Positions 14,154 through 20,030 of a stretch of 20,030 nucleotides of DNA are shown here, piece by piece; the stretch's first letter is position 1; every line of letters starts with the position of its first letter. Under the pieces are notes generated by a model. The model worked only from the letters and a program-made list of their open reading frames with translations, ran no database searches and was not told the DNA's origin. This DNA is from an uncultured Holophagaceae bacterium (lineage in GTDB: Bacteria; Acidobacteriota; Holophagae; Holophagales; Holophagaceae), in assembly GCA_903919165.1 (NCBI GenBank), contig CAIXHJ010000225.1:1-20030 (forward strand), written 5' to 3'. A program made the translations under genes and the position numbers.

Positions 14154-14981
14154 CTAAACCGCCCGTTCCTTACCGAACACCCGATCCAGCACGAGGCCCG
14201 CGATTTCTTCGATGCTGCGCCCTGTGACATCCAGCACGGGCCAGCGGCGGTGGTGCCTGTAGACCTCGTCGGAATAGGCCAACTCGTCGAGGATGCGGCC
14301 AAGGTCGCTGTAACTGTCGGCGCTGCCCGTGGCACCGAGGCGCTTCAGGCGGTAGGCTCGGATCTCCTGCAGGCGGTCAGCCTGGATGGTGAGGCCGACA
14401 ACACGGCCCTGGGGGACGGTCAGGATCTCCGGCGGCAGGGGCACCCCAGGCACGAGGGGGACGTTGATGACCTTGTAGCCTTCCATGGCGAGATACATGG
14501 ACAGGGGCGTCTTGCTGGTCCGGCTGATGCCCACCAGCACGATGTCGGCATCCGCCAGACCGGCCATGTCGATGCCGTCATCGAATTTCAACGCGAACTC
14601 GATGGCCTCCATGCGGCGGAAGTACTTGTCGCCCAGCGCGTGGAAGCTTCCGGGACGCTCCTCGGGACGCTCGCGGAGGAGGTGGGCCAGGGTGTCCAGC
14701 AGGTTGCCGAACAGGTCCACCTGGGTGAGGAGCAGCGCGGAACAGCGCTCGTCGAGGTATTCCCGCATCTCGCGGGACACGGTGGTGTGGATGATGACGG
14801 CCTGCTTGTCCATGGCAGCCTGGAGGACCCGGTCCAGATCCTCCCGGGAGCGCACATTCTGGAAGCGGCGCACCAGGGCCGAGCCCTCGCCCTTGGAGAA
14901 CTGGGTGAGCGCCGCCTGCACCATCCGGAGAGCCGTCTCGCCGGAACCCCCGGAGACCACGTAGATCTGCTGTCTATCCAT
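14154..14981 (-). CDS. ppsR: PPDK/PEP synthase regulatory protein (bifunctional kinase/pyrophosphorylase, DUF299)
   Basis: The 275-residue protein has the typical family length. Its P-loop signature GISRTSKTPLSMYLA begins at residue 151. Other family landmarks are IYVVSGGSGETA at the N-terminus, IIHTTVSREMREYLDERC, the segment FHALGDKYFRRMEAIEFALKFDDG, and the end VLDVTGRSIEEIAGLVLDRV. Family members inactivate pyruvate,phosphate dikinase or PEP synthase by ADP-dependent threonine phosphorylation and reactivate them by Pi-dependent, PPi-forming dephosphorylation. Which target applies here cannot be decided, since neither enzyme is in the window. The start ATG (14979-14981) is only 23 bp from the divergent histidine kinase, so its promoter must lie partly within that gene's 5' end. 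Confidence 0.95.
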   Translation of the reverse strand: MDRQQIYVVSGGSGETALRMVQAALTQFSKGEGSALVRRFQNVRSREDLDRVLQAAMDKQAVIIHTTVSREMREYLDERCSALLLTQVDLFGNLLDTLAHLLRERPEERPGSFHALGDKYFRRMEAIEFALKFDDGIDMAGLADADIVLVGISRTSKTPLSMYLAMEGYKVINVPLVPGVPLPPEILTVPQGRVVGLTIQADRLQEIRAYRLKRLGATGSADSYSDLGRILDELAYSDEVYRHHRRWPVLDVTGRSIEEIAGLVLDRVFGKERAV

Positions 14982-15004
14982 GGGATCCAGATTAACCTGA
15001 GTGG

Positions 15005-16141
15005 ATGGATTCTCGTTTCCACGCCTGGCTGGTTCTGGCCCTCCCCATCGGCTTGGTCCTCGGCGCTCTTCTGATCCTCCTGTTCCGGTGGGTCCGTCTG
15101 CGGCGGCGGACGCCCGCCGAACCCGAATCCCTGCTTCTCTCCGCGGTGTCGGGCAGTCTCAGGGAGCGGGGTGAGCTGGCGGCCTCCCTCGGGGAGCTGC
15201 GCACGGTCCACGAGCGGCTCCTGGATGTACTCCCGATGGGACTGCTCTGGGTGGATCAGCGGCACCGGCTTGCGGCCCTGAACCGCAGGGGCCAAGAACT
15301 CCTGGGCGTGACAGCTGGCGTCGTCGGTCTAGAGGCGGCCTTCGTGCTGGAACCCTACCCCTGGCTTCGCGGGGCGCTGGAGGGTGAACCAGGGCCGGCC
15401 CATCGGTTGAGTGCGCTGGACCGTCGTTGGCGGATCCAGCGCCTCGAGGCGCCGGATCGCATCGGGGCTCTGGTACTGTTCGAGGACATCACTGAGGGCG
15501 AACTGGAGGGTCACCGCCGTCAATTGCGCGAGCGGTTCGCCGAACTGGGCGAGATGACGGCGGGCGTCGCCCACCAGCTGAAGAATGGTCTGGCGGTACT
15601 CAAGGGGCAGGGGCAGCTGTTGAAGCGGGCCGGTCATGGCAGCGCCGCTGAGGTGTTGCTTGAGGAGACCGAGGATCTGGAGCGGCTGGTCCAGCGATTC
15701 CTCCAGTGGGCAAAGCCACTCGACCCGGTGTCCGAAACGCTGCGGCTCGAGGATGTGACGGCCCAGGCCCTGATCGAGCTGAAGCGCCGTCCAGCAAGCC
15801 GGGGACGCAGCCTCTCAAGCGAAGGACGGGGTTCTGCCGCCGGCGACCCCCTGCTGCTGCACCAGGCCCTGGTCAACCTGCTGGAGAATGCCTGCCAGGC
15901 CACGCCCATCGGCGGAAGGGTCATGGTGCGGATCTCCGAACGACACCTGGAAGTGCTGGACGAGGGACCCGGCTTGTCCGAGGACGCGGCCCTTCGCATG
16001 CTACGGCCCTTCGAAAGCGGTCGCCCCGATGGCACGGGCCTGGGCCTGCCTTTGGCCCTGAAGTGGCTCAACTCGCAGGGAGCGGATCTGCGCCTGTCGC
16101 CCCGGCCAGAGGGAGGCACCCGCGCGGAGATCCGCTGGTAA
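15005..16141 (+). CDS. Sensor histidine kinase (one transmembrane segment, PAS-like domain)
   Basis: The 378-residue protein has one N-terminal membrane segment (about residues 8-30, then RLRRR). A PAS-like domain runs from about 70 to 165 (LLDVLPMGLLWVDQRHRLAALNRRGQELLG...LVLFEDIT). The dimerisation/phosphoacceptor helix has His190 in GVAHQLKNGLAVLKG. An ATPase domain follows with N-box LVNLLENACQAT (N291, N295), G1 DEGPGL (319-324), F-box LRPFESG and G2 GTGLGL (343-348). All catalytic motifs look intact. The layout resembles small NtrB-type kinases. No response regulator is adjacent, so its partner is elsewhere. There is essentially no periplasmic sensor domain, so the signal is likely cytosolic or from the membrane. 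NAD synthetase starts 16 bp downstream, implying one transcript. Confidence 0.93.
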   Translation: MDSRFHAWLVLALPIGLVLGALLILLFRWVRLRRRTPAEPESLLLSAVSGSLRERGELAASLGELRTVHERLLDVLPMGLLWVDQRHRLAALNRRGQELLGVTAGVVGLEAAFVLEPYPWLRGALEGEPGPAHRLSALDRRWRIQRLEAPDRIGALVLFEDITEGELEGHRRQLRERFAELGEMTAGVAHQLKNGLAVLKGQGQLLKRAGHGSAAEVLLEETEDLERLVQRFLQWAKPLDPVSETLRLEDVTAQALIELKRRPASRGRSLSSEGRGSAAGDPLLLHQALVNLLENACQATPIGGRVMVRISERHLEVLDEGPGLSEDAALRMLRPFESGRPDGTGLGLPLALKWLNSQGADLRLSPRPEGGTRAEIRW

Positions 16142-16157
16142 CTGCTAAGTTGGTGTC

Positions 16158-17867
16158 ATGAGAATTGCCCTGCTCCAACTCAACGCCCGTCTCGGGGACC
16201 CCGAGGGGAACGGACGGAAGCTGGAGGGAGCCTATGCAGAGGCCATCCATTCTGGCGCAGAGCTGGCACTGGCACCGGAACTGGCCATTCCGGGTTACCT
16301 ACTGGAGGACCGGCTCTGGGAACCTGGCATACGTCGGCGAATCGAGGGGGAATCCCTGCGGCTTGCGGCCCTGACGGGTCCTGTGCCCCTGGTGTTCGGC
16401 ACCGCCCGGCCCGCGCCCTCGGGACGCCTCTGGAACGAGCTGTGGTGGTGCGAGGGCGGCCTCCTCCGGCACTGCGCCCGGAAGCGAGTGCTGCCCAGCT
16501 ACGATGTCTTCGACGAGCATCGCTACTTCGAACCTGATGCCTCACCACAGCCGCTGGTGTCCTTCCGTGATCATCGCATCGGCCTTTCCATTTGCGAGGA
16601 TCTCTGGGCGGACCCGCAGCTGGGGAACGTGCCGGTGGGTTACGGTATGGATCCCATCGCCGACCTGGTGGCCGCCGGGGCGACCCTCATCCTCAACGCC
16701 AGTGCCAGTCCCAGCGCGCTGGGGAGCTGGGTTCCCGCGGGCCGCAGCGCCCCCTGGGCCATTCCCTCGAAGGATGCCCAGCGCCGCCGCCTGCTTCCGG
16801 GTCTGGCGCAAAAGCACGGTATTCCGGTCGCCTACGCCAGCCGCGTGGGGGCGGAAAGCTGGCTGCTCTTCGATGGTGGCTCCGGGCTGGCGCTTCCGGA
16901 CGGGCGCTGGCAGGGTTGTGCGTCATTCCGTGAAGGTTCACTCATGGTGGATCCCACCATGCCTGGCGAGGCCTGGCGGGATGCAGAAGAGGGTCCATGG
17001 CTTCGCCAGGCCCTGGTGACGGGCATCCGTGACAATCTCGCCAAGCAGGGTCTGGGGGCGGTGGTGCTGGGCCTTTCGGGAGGCATCGACAGCGCCGTGG
17101 CGGCAGCGCTGGCGGTAGAAGCCCTCGGGCCGGACCGGGTCCTGGGGGCAGCCATGCCTACGCGCTACAGCAGCGTGGAAAGTGCCACCTTCGCGGCGCA
17201 ACAGGCCCAACACCTGGGCATGGGCTTCCTTAGCCTTGACGCAGAAGCTCCCTTTGCAGGGTTTGCCGCGGCGCTAGAGAAGGCTTTTCCCGGCCGCGAC
17301 TTCGGGCTGACGGACGAGAATCTCCAGAGCCGTAGCCGGGGCAGTCTGCTGATGGCGCTCACCTCGGAGCCGGAAGTCCAGCGTCGCCTGGGCACGGACC
17401 GCGTGGCCGTGCTGAACACAGGCAACAAAAGCGAGGCCGCCACGGGCTACTTCACGCTCTATGGAGATGGCATCGGCGCCTTCTCTCCCCTTGGGGACTG
17501 CCTCAAAGCCCGTGTCTACGCCATCGCCCAGGATCTTGGCGAGGCCGTGCCCCGGGGTGTGATCGACCGTCCGCCCACGGCCGAATTGAGGCCCGGCCAG
17601 ACCGACGAGGCCAGTCTCCTACCCTACGCACAGCTGGACGCCATCCTAGGCACGGCGCTGGAGGCCCAGCGCCCTGAAGAGCGTCTTGCTGATGACCTGG
17701 CCCTGTTGCTGGACGGCAAGGCTCTGGATCAGGCCCGGTCGGCGCTGCCACGCATTCTGGGTCTCCTCCGCCGGACCGAGTTCAAGCGGCGCCAACTGCC
17801 CTTCGCCTTCAGGGTCAGTCCCAAGGCCTTCGGCGCAGGCCGCCGGATCCCTCTCACCGCGCTTTGA
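16158..17867 (+). CDS. nadE: Glutamine-dependent NAD+ synthetase
   Basis: The 569-residue protein joins a nitrilase-fold glutaminase to an ammonia-using NAD synthetase. The amidase triad is visible: Glu41 in APELAIPGY, Lys109 in ARKRVLPSYDVFDE, and Cys146 in SICEDLW. The synthetase domain has the PP-loop SGGIDS at 307-312, then YSSVES, LTDENLQSRSRG, LNTGNKSEAATGYFTLYGD and the tail FKRRQLPFAFRVSPKAFG. It makes NAD from deamido-NAD, ATP and glutamine in the cytosol, the last step of NAD biosynthesis. Length is normal for the two-domain form. The ATG at 16158 has only a weak ribosome site (AAGTTGG), which fits translation following the kinase gene 16 bp upstream. Its stop overlaps the promoter of the tRNA gene downstream. 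Confidence 0.97.
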   Translation: MRIALLQLNARLGDPEGNGRKLEGAYAEAIHSGAELALAPELAIPGYLLEDRLWEPGIRRRIEGESLRLAALTGPVPLVFGTARPAPSGRLWNELWWCEGGLLRHCARKRVLPSYDVFDEHRYFEPDASPQPLVSFRDHRIGLSICEDLWADPQLGNVPVGYGMDPIADLVAAGATLILNASASPSALGSWVPAGRSAPWAIPSKDAQRRRLLPGLAQKHGIPVAYASRVGAESWLLFDGGSGLALPDGRWQGCASFREGSLMVDPTMPGEAWRDAEEGPWLRQALVTGIRDNLAKQGLGAVVLGLSGGIDSAVAAALAVEALGPDRVLGAAMPTRYSSVESATFAAQQAQHLGMGFLSLDAEAPFAGFAAALEKAFPGRDFGLTDENLQSRSRGSLLMALTSEPEVQRRLGTDRVAVLNTGNKSEAATGYFTLYGDGIGAFSPLGDCLKARVYAIAQDLGEAVPRGVIDRPPTAELRPGQTDEASLLPYAQLDAILGTALEAQRPEERLADDLALLLDGKALDQARSALPRILGLLRRTEFKRRQLPFAFRVSPKAFGAGRRIPLTAL

Positions 17868-17891
17868 AAACCCGCGTCCATGCGATATTCT
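17864..17891 (+). promoter_or_regulatory. Probable sigma-70 promoter of tRNA-Leu(CAA)
   Basis: TTGAAA (17864-17869) and TATTCT (17886-17891) are separated by 16 bp and end 10 nt before the mature tRNA. The -35 box overlaps the nadE stop codon (TGA 17865-17867). Confidence 0.5.
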
Positions 17892-17901
17892 GCCCCTCCT
17901 G

Positions 17902-17988
<87 letters not shown>

Positions 17989-17994
17989 ACACTT

Positions 17995-18022
17995 AGCCCT
18001 GATTTGAAGGGCTTAATTTTTG
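17995..18022 (+). terminator. Rho-independent terminator of tRNA-Leu(CAA)
   Basis: AGCCCT (17995-18000) pairs with AGGGCT (18008-18013) around a 7-nt loop and is followed by TAATTTTTG. It lies 7 nt after the tRNA 3' end. Confidence 0.82.
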
Positions 18023-18190
18023 CTCCAATTCTGGCCGTTGTCACACCCTTGTCCCACTCTGGAAAAATCGTCGCCGGTTCGGCCTGGCCGATACCAGCAG
18101 GCGGGACAGGTGGACAATGAGTTTTTCTGTCCAGAAAAGAGATGTCCAGCCCGACCTCCATGTCCTTCACGTCCAGACCAGTTTCATCCT

Positions 18191-18246
18191 CGATAGTGCG
18201 CACTGTGCACCAGCACCTGAACCGTCAAGGCGGGCGATAGTGCGCA
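18191..18246. repeat. 12-nt direct repeat CGATAGTGCGCA, spaced 44 nt
   Basis: Exact copies lie at 18191-18202 and 18235-18246. GTGCGCAC is itself palindromic in the first copy, so it could be a paired protein-binding site or a trace of a duplication. Confidence 0.55.
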
Positions 18247-18265
18247 TCACCCTGCGCACCGGGCA

Positions 18266-18305
18266 CACCCATTCTGATCACGGCCCCACCCATGCTAATG
18301 GTGAC
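18266..18305. repeat. Imperfect tandem repeat CACCCATnCTrAT, period 21 nt
   Basis: CACCCATTCTGATCAC (18266-18281) and CACCCATGCTAATGGT (18287-18302) share CACCCAT, CT and AT at the same spacing. Repeats of this style occur inside the ends of IS21-like insertion sequences as I remember them; no transposase gene is present, so this could be a solo end or relic. Confidence 0.35.
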
Positions 18306-18427
18306 TACCCGGATACCGGAGCAATGGGGACTAATGCATCAGCTACCATGAGCCGATCCAAATAACAGATGACTCGTCGGCGATGTTCACCGGTGACCTC
18401 ATCCCAAGCCCAGGAGAGGCATCCCCC

Positions 18428-18655
18428 ATGCTGATCAAGGAACTCATCCCTAACGATACTGTGAGAGCCTTGGCACTTTCCCTGGCAAGGACAATGGGGA
18501 TTCAGGCATGTGAGAAAGGCATCTGCGTCCACTTCGACCCGAAGGACTTAAAGGAGGTGGCGAAACTCTTGCAGGCAGCGCGACGGTCGGCTTCGACTTC
18601 TAATCCAAAGGACCAATCAACTAGCTTTGAGCTTTGGTCTCCGTTCACCAGGTAG
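18428..18655 (+). CDS. Hypothetical small protein
   Basis: From ATG 18428 the frame encodes 75 residues starting MLIKELIPNDTVRALALS. AGGAGAGG lies about 9 nt before the ATG, an acceptable ribosome site. Residues 9-50 look helical (TVRALALSLARTMGI, then PKDLKEVAKLLQAARRS), with cysteines in QACEKGICVHF. There is no signal peptide or membrane segment. The tail (TSNPKDQSTSFELWSPFTR) is probably disordered. I know no family. An upstream ATG at 18383 would add 15 residues and lacks a ribosome site. It sits alone in the low-GC tract after tRNA-Leu and may be an accessory gene. Confidence 0.42.
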   Translation: MLIKELIPNDTVRALALSLARTMGIQACEKGICVHFDPKDLKEVAKLLQAARRSASTSNPKDQSTSFELWSPFTR

Positions 18656-18854
18656 ACCGTAGCCCCAGGTAGAGCAAGGTCTCACGCTCCCCGCCCCATA
18701 CTCGCTGAAGGTGTCCTCCACCTCCTTGGTCGAAGGTTTCGGTCTGGAACAGGTGAGCATCCCTCAGATCACCCAGTAGAGCAGTTCCACTCCGCCCGCG
18801 CCGATTGCCAATAGGGATACAGCATCCTAGCCGAAGCCACAGGTACGCCGATGG
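18645..18854 (-). pseudogene. Open coding-like stretch, possible C-terminal remnant of a beta-barrel protein
   Basis: Reading leftward directly after the TGA of the next gene (18855-18857), the same frame stays open for 69 codons and has no ATG or good alternative start. Its last part (DLRDAHLFQTETF, a Gly run, then ERETLLYLGLRSTW and stop) alternates polar and hydrophobic residues and ends in an aromatic residue, as outer-membrane barrels do. A second leftward frame here is also partly protein-like, so a frameshift is possible. This is a weak call; it may be non-coding. Confidence 0.2.
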
Positions 18855-19292
18855 TCACTCTGAAACTTTATCGTCCACCTGAGCCAGTTCCTCCGGGATA
18901 GCGTAGGCATTGGCAAGGAGCCAGGAAGCGGCGTCCTTGTGGCTCACCCATTTGGTGGAAGGACTTCCCTGCCACCGGGAGACACTTTCCAAGTAATACC
19001 GGCCCTCGCTGTTCTCGTACAGGGTTCGGTGGATCCATTGGACACCTGCGATCTCGGAAAGACGGTTGTGGCCATCCCAGCTAGTGTCCTCCGCCCATGA
19101 GTTCACCGCATTAGCAGTGTCCACAATGGTTCCATCGTCCATGTGATAGATGACTATGTTGTATCCAGGCTCAGGGTATCTGCAATGAGCATAGCAAAAT
19201 GTTGCCACCCACACAGGCGAAAGCCATCGGACCAAGCAAATGATTTTCTCTTGATCTAGCGGTCCAGAAAACCTACATTCGGGTGTCAGCAT
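18855..19292 (-). CDS. Conserved-looking hypothetical protein
   Basis: The frame gives 145 residues from ATG 19292, or 95 from ATG 19142. The convincing protein part starts just before the inner ATG: NIVIYHMDDGTIVDTANAV, then SWDGHNRLSEIAGVQW, an RYYLESVSRWQGS stretch and KWVSHKDAASWLLANAYAIP. It is rich in Trp, Tyr and acidic residues and has no membrane segment. I recall uncharacterised bacterial proteins of about 90-100 residues with the same W-rich layout, but I cannot name a family. The N-terminal 45 residues (RWLSPVWVATFCYAHC) look unlike the rest and may not be translated; AGGA lies too close to the outer ATG. It is divergent from the hemerythrin gene and lies in lower-GC DNA. Confidence 0.6.
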   Translation of the reverse strand: MLTPECRFSGPLDQEKIICLVRWLSPVWVATFCYAHCRYPEPGYNIVIYHMDDGTIVDTANAVNSWAEDTSWDGHNRLSEIAGVQWIHRTLYENSEGRYYLESVSRWQGSPSTKWVSHKDAASWLLANAYAIPEELAQVDDKVSE

Positions 19293-19366
19293 TTCCTGAC
19301 AGAGTAGGTAAATTATTATAAAAAAATAAATAATTGATAGTTATGCAATAGGAAGGTGCTTGGGCC
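19293..19366. promoter_or_regulatory. AT-rich divergent intergenic region
   Basis: 19310-19345 is almost pure A/T (AAATTATTATAAAAAAATAA), in strong contrast to the rest of the window, and lies between divergent genes. GGAAGG lies about 10 nt before the hemerythrin ATG and is its likely ribosome site. Exact -35/-10 boxes cannot be chosen among the many A/T hexamers. Confidence 0.45.
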
Positions 19367-19771
19367 ATGGAAATAACCTGGAGTTCCCGGTATGACACAG
19401 GCATCCAGCTCATCAATGAGCAGCATCAGGAACTCTTCGGAATCGTCGATCGCCTTCGCCGGATGGTCCAGGAAGGTGCCGGGAGGGACGCGCTAGAGGC
19501 CCAGCTTGGGGACCTGTTGGCTTGTTCGAGGCGCCATTTCGCCACGGAAGAAACGTACATGAGGAGATTCGGCTATCCCGATCTTCCGCAGCATGTGTCT
19601 GAACATGCTTCGATGCTCACCAGCCTTCACGAACTAACGACCAAATTCCAGGAAAGCCATCAATCCATGGCCTTGATGGTGCCAACGTTCATGGAGGGCT
19701 GGCTGAAGCATCACATCAGCGACGGGGATTTCGGGTTCGTCACATTCCTGAAGGCTCATAACCTCGCCTGA
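19367..19771 (+). CDS. Bacteriohemerythrin
   Basis: The 134-residue protein has the four-helix diiron O2-binding signature. The N-terminal W-x-YDTGI-INEQHQELF gives His20. HFATEE gives His57 and Glu61. GYPDLPQHVSEHA gives His76 and His80. WLKHHISDGDFGF gives His116 and Asp121. All seven expected iron ligands are present, so the site should bind a non-haem diiron centre and O2. It is a stand-alone, soluble cytosolic form without a signalling domain. By family it may carry, store or sense oxygen or protect from it. It has its own AT-rich upstream region and no obvious partner gene. Confidence 0.95.
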   Translation: MEITWSSRYDTGIQLINEQHQELFGIVDRLRRMVQEGAGRDALEAQLGDLLACSRRHFATEETYMRRFGYPDLPQHVSEHASMLTSLHELTTKFQESHQSMALMVPTFMEGWLKHHISDGDFGFVTFLKAHNLA

Positions 19772-19854
19772 TCTTCACCGAGGCTCGGCATCCGTTGATC
19801 GAAATGCGTCCTGCGTCGAATTTATTTGGAAATATTCTGGGCAAAAAAGACACT

Positions 19855-19961
19855 TGAGTCCCCGGGCCGGGTTCGGGATGCTGGGCCATAGCTCAGGCAT
19901 GGACTCACCCCCCAAAGTCCATGCATTCCCAACATGGCCACATCTGGCCCAGGAGAATCGC
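19855..19961 (+). promoter_or_regulatory. Possibly structured 5' leader of the next gene
   Basis: TGAGTCC (19855-19861) can pair with GGACTCA (19901-19907). GGACT (19901-19905) can instead pair with AGTCC (19916-19920), so the two stems exclude each other. GGCC/GGCC (19936-19939 and 19946-19949) forms a small hairpin directly before the ribosome site AGGAG (19951-19955). I do not recognise a known riboswitch. Short stems in GC-rich DNA arise often by chance. Confidence 0.3.
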
Positions 19962-20030
19962 ATGAACCGTCGGTTTGCAACCCTCACCCTCACGGCCCTG
20001 GCCTGCGCCATGGTCGCGTCGGCCCAGACC
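19962..20030 (+). CDS. Start of an exported protein, cut by the window end
   Basis: Only 23 codons are visible: MNRRFATLTLTALACAMVAS followed by AQT. This is a clean signal peptide (basic start, hydrophobic core, probable cleavage after ASA). AGGAGA (19951-19956) lies about 6 nt before the ATG. The function cannot be told. The 190 bp between the hemerythrin gene and this start suggest a separate promoter. Confidence 0.7.
   Translation, partial: MNRRFATLTLTALACAMVASAQT

Larger units (their letters stand above)
18023..18427. other. Accessory-looking spacer with repeats, no confident gene
   Basis: The tract has lower GC and no gene I can support. It contains repeated GTCCAG words (about 18130-18176), a 12-nt direct repeat (18191 and 18235) and an imperfect 21-nt-period repeat (18266-18305). 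On the minus strand, about 18120-18203 encodes a protein-like string (MRTIEDETGLDVKDMEVGLD), but its frame runs on through the terminator and antisense to the tRNA, so at most it is a fragment. The repeats recall the multi-repeat ends of some insertion sequences. Confidence 0.45.

Noticed and set aside
18130..18305. Possible CRISPR array
   Set aside because: Repeats are short, imperfect, differently spaced and at most two or three copies; no cas gene is near.

Overview
The window looks like a chromosomal piece of a high-GC, Gram-negative, respiring bacterium. The base composition, small periplasmic c-type cytochromes, a lipoprotein-like coiled-coil protein, a bacteriohemerythrin, a PPi-type phosphofructokinase and a long-form isocitrate lyase would fit an Acidobacteriota/Holophagae-like organism (Geothrix or Holophaga relatives). 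That assignment is inference from gene content; no 16S or universal marker set is present.

Layout. 1-193: GC-rich DNA with several strong nested stems and no convincing gene. 194-277: tRNA-Leu(UAA) on the minus strand. 325-1074: two tandem paralogous monoheme cytochromes c, followed closely by a PcrA/UvrD helicase (1101-3398). 3505-5821 (minus): a TIGR01777-type SDR epimerase and a phosphofructokinase with PPi-type signature residues. 5822-6226 is largely non-coding and holds a dispersed repeat plus a small degenerate copy of a gene start seen again at 10902. 6227-8794 (minus): a long isocitrate lyase and a short unknown frame behind it. 8795-9635: an 840-bp gene-free stretch with a second copy of the repeat. 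9636-10778: a lipoprotein-like coiled-coil protein closed by a very strong terminator. 10902-14088: a COG2509-type FAD dehydrogenase, whose start is the third copy of the repeat, and a two-domain PPK2 (polyphosphate:AMP phosphotransferase). 14154-14981 (minus): the bifunctional kinase/phosphorylase that regulates PPDK or PEP synthase. 15005-17867: an orphan histidine kinase and glutamine-dependent NAD synthetase, probably co-transcribed. 17902-17988: tRNA-Leu(CAA) with its own promoter and terminator. 17990-19366: a lower-GC, accessory-looking tract of direct repeats and small orphan frames. 19367-20030: bacteriohemerythrin and the start of an exported protein cut by the window edge.

Functional threads. 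Central carbon control is prominent: PPi-PFK, PEP-synthesis/PPDK regulator and glyoxylate-shunt enzyme. A polyphosphate-using phosphotransferase adds to a PPi/polyP theme, although these genes are scattered and not one operon. Nothing resembles a defence system, CRISPR array, prophage or biosynthetic cluster.

The most unusual signal is a 38-nt element present three times (6012, 9318, 10867). It is predicted to form two small hairpins, carries a Shine-Dalgarno-like GAGG in at least two copies, and always ends exactly in ATG. In one copy that ATG starts a real gene; in the other two it opens only 20-22-codon frames.
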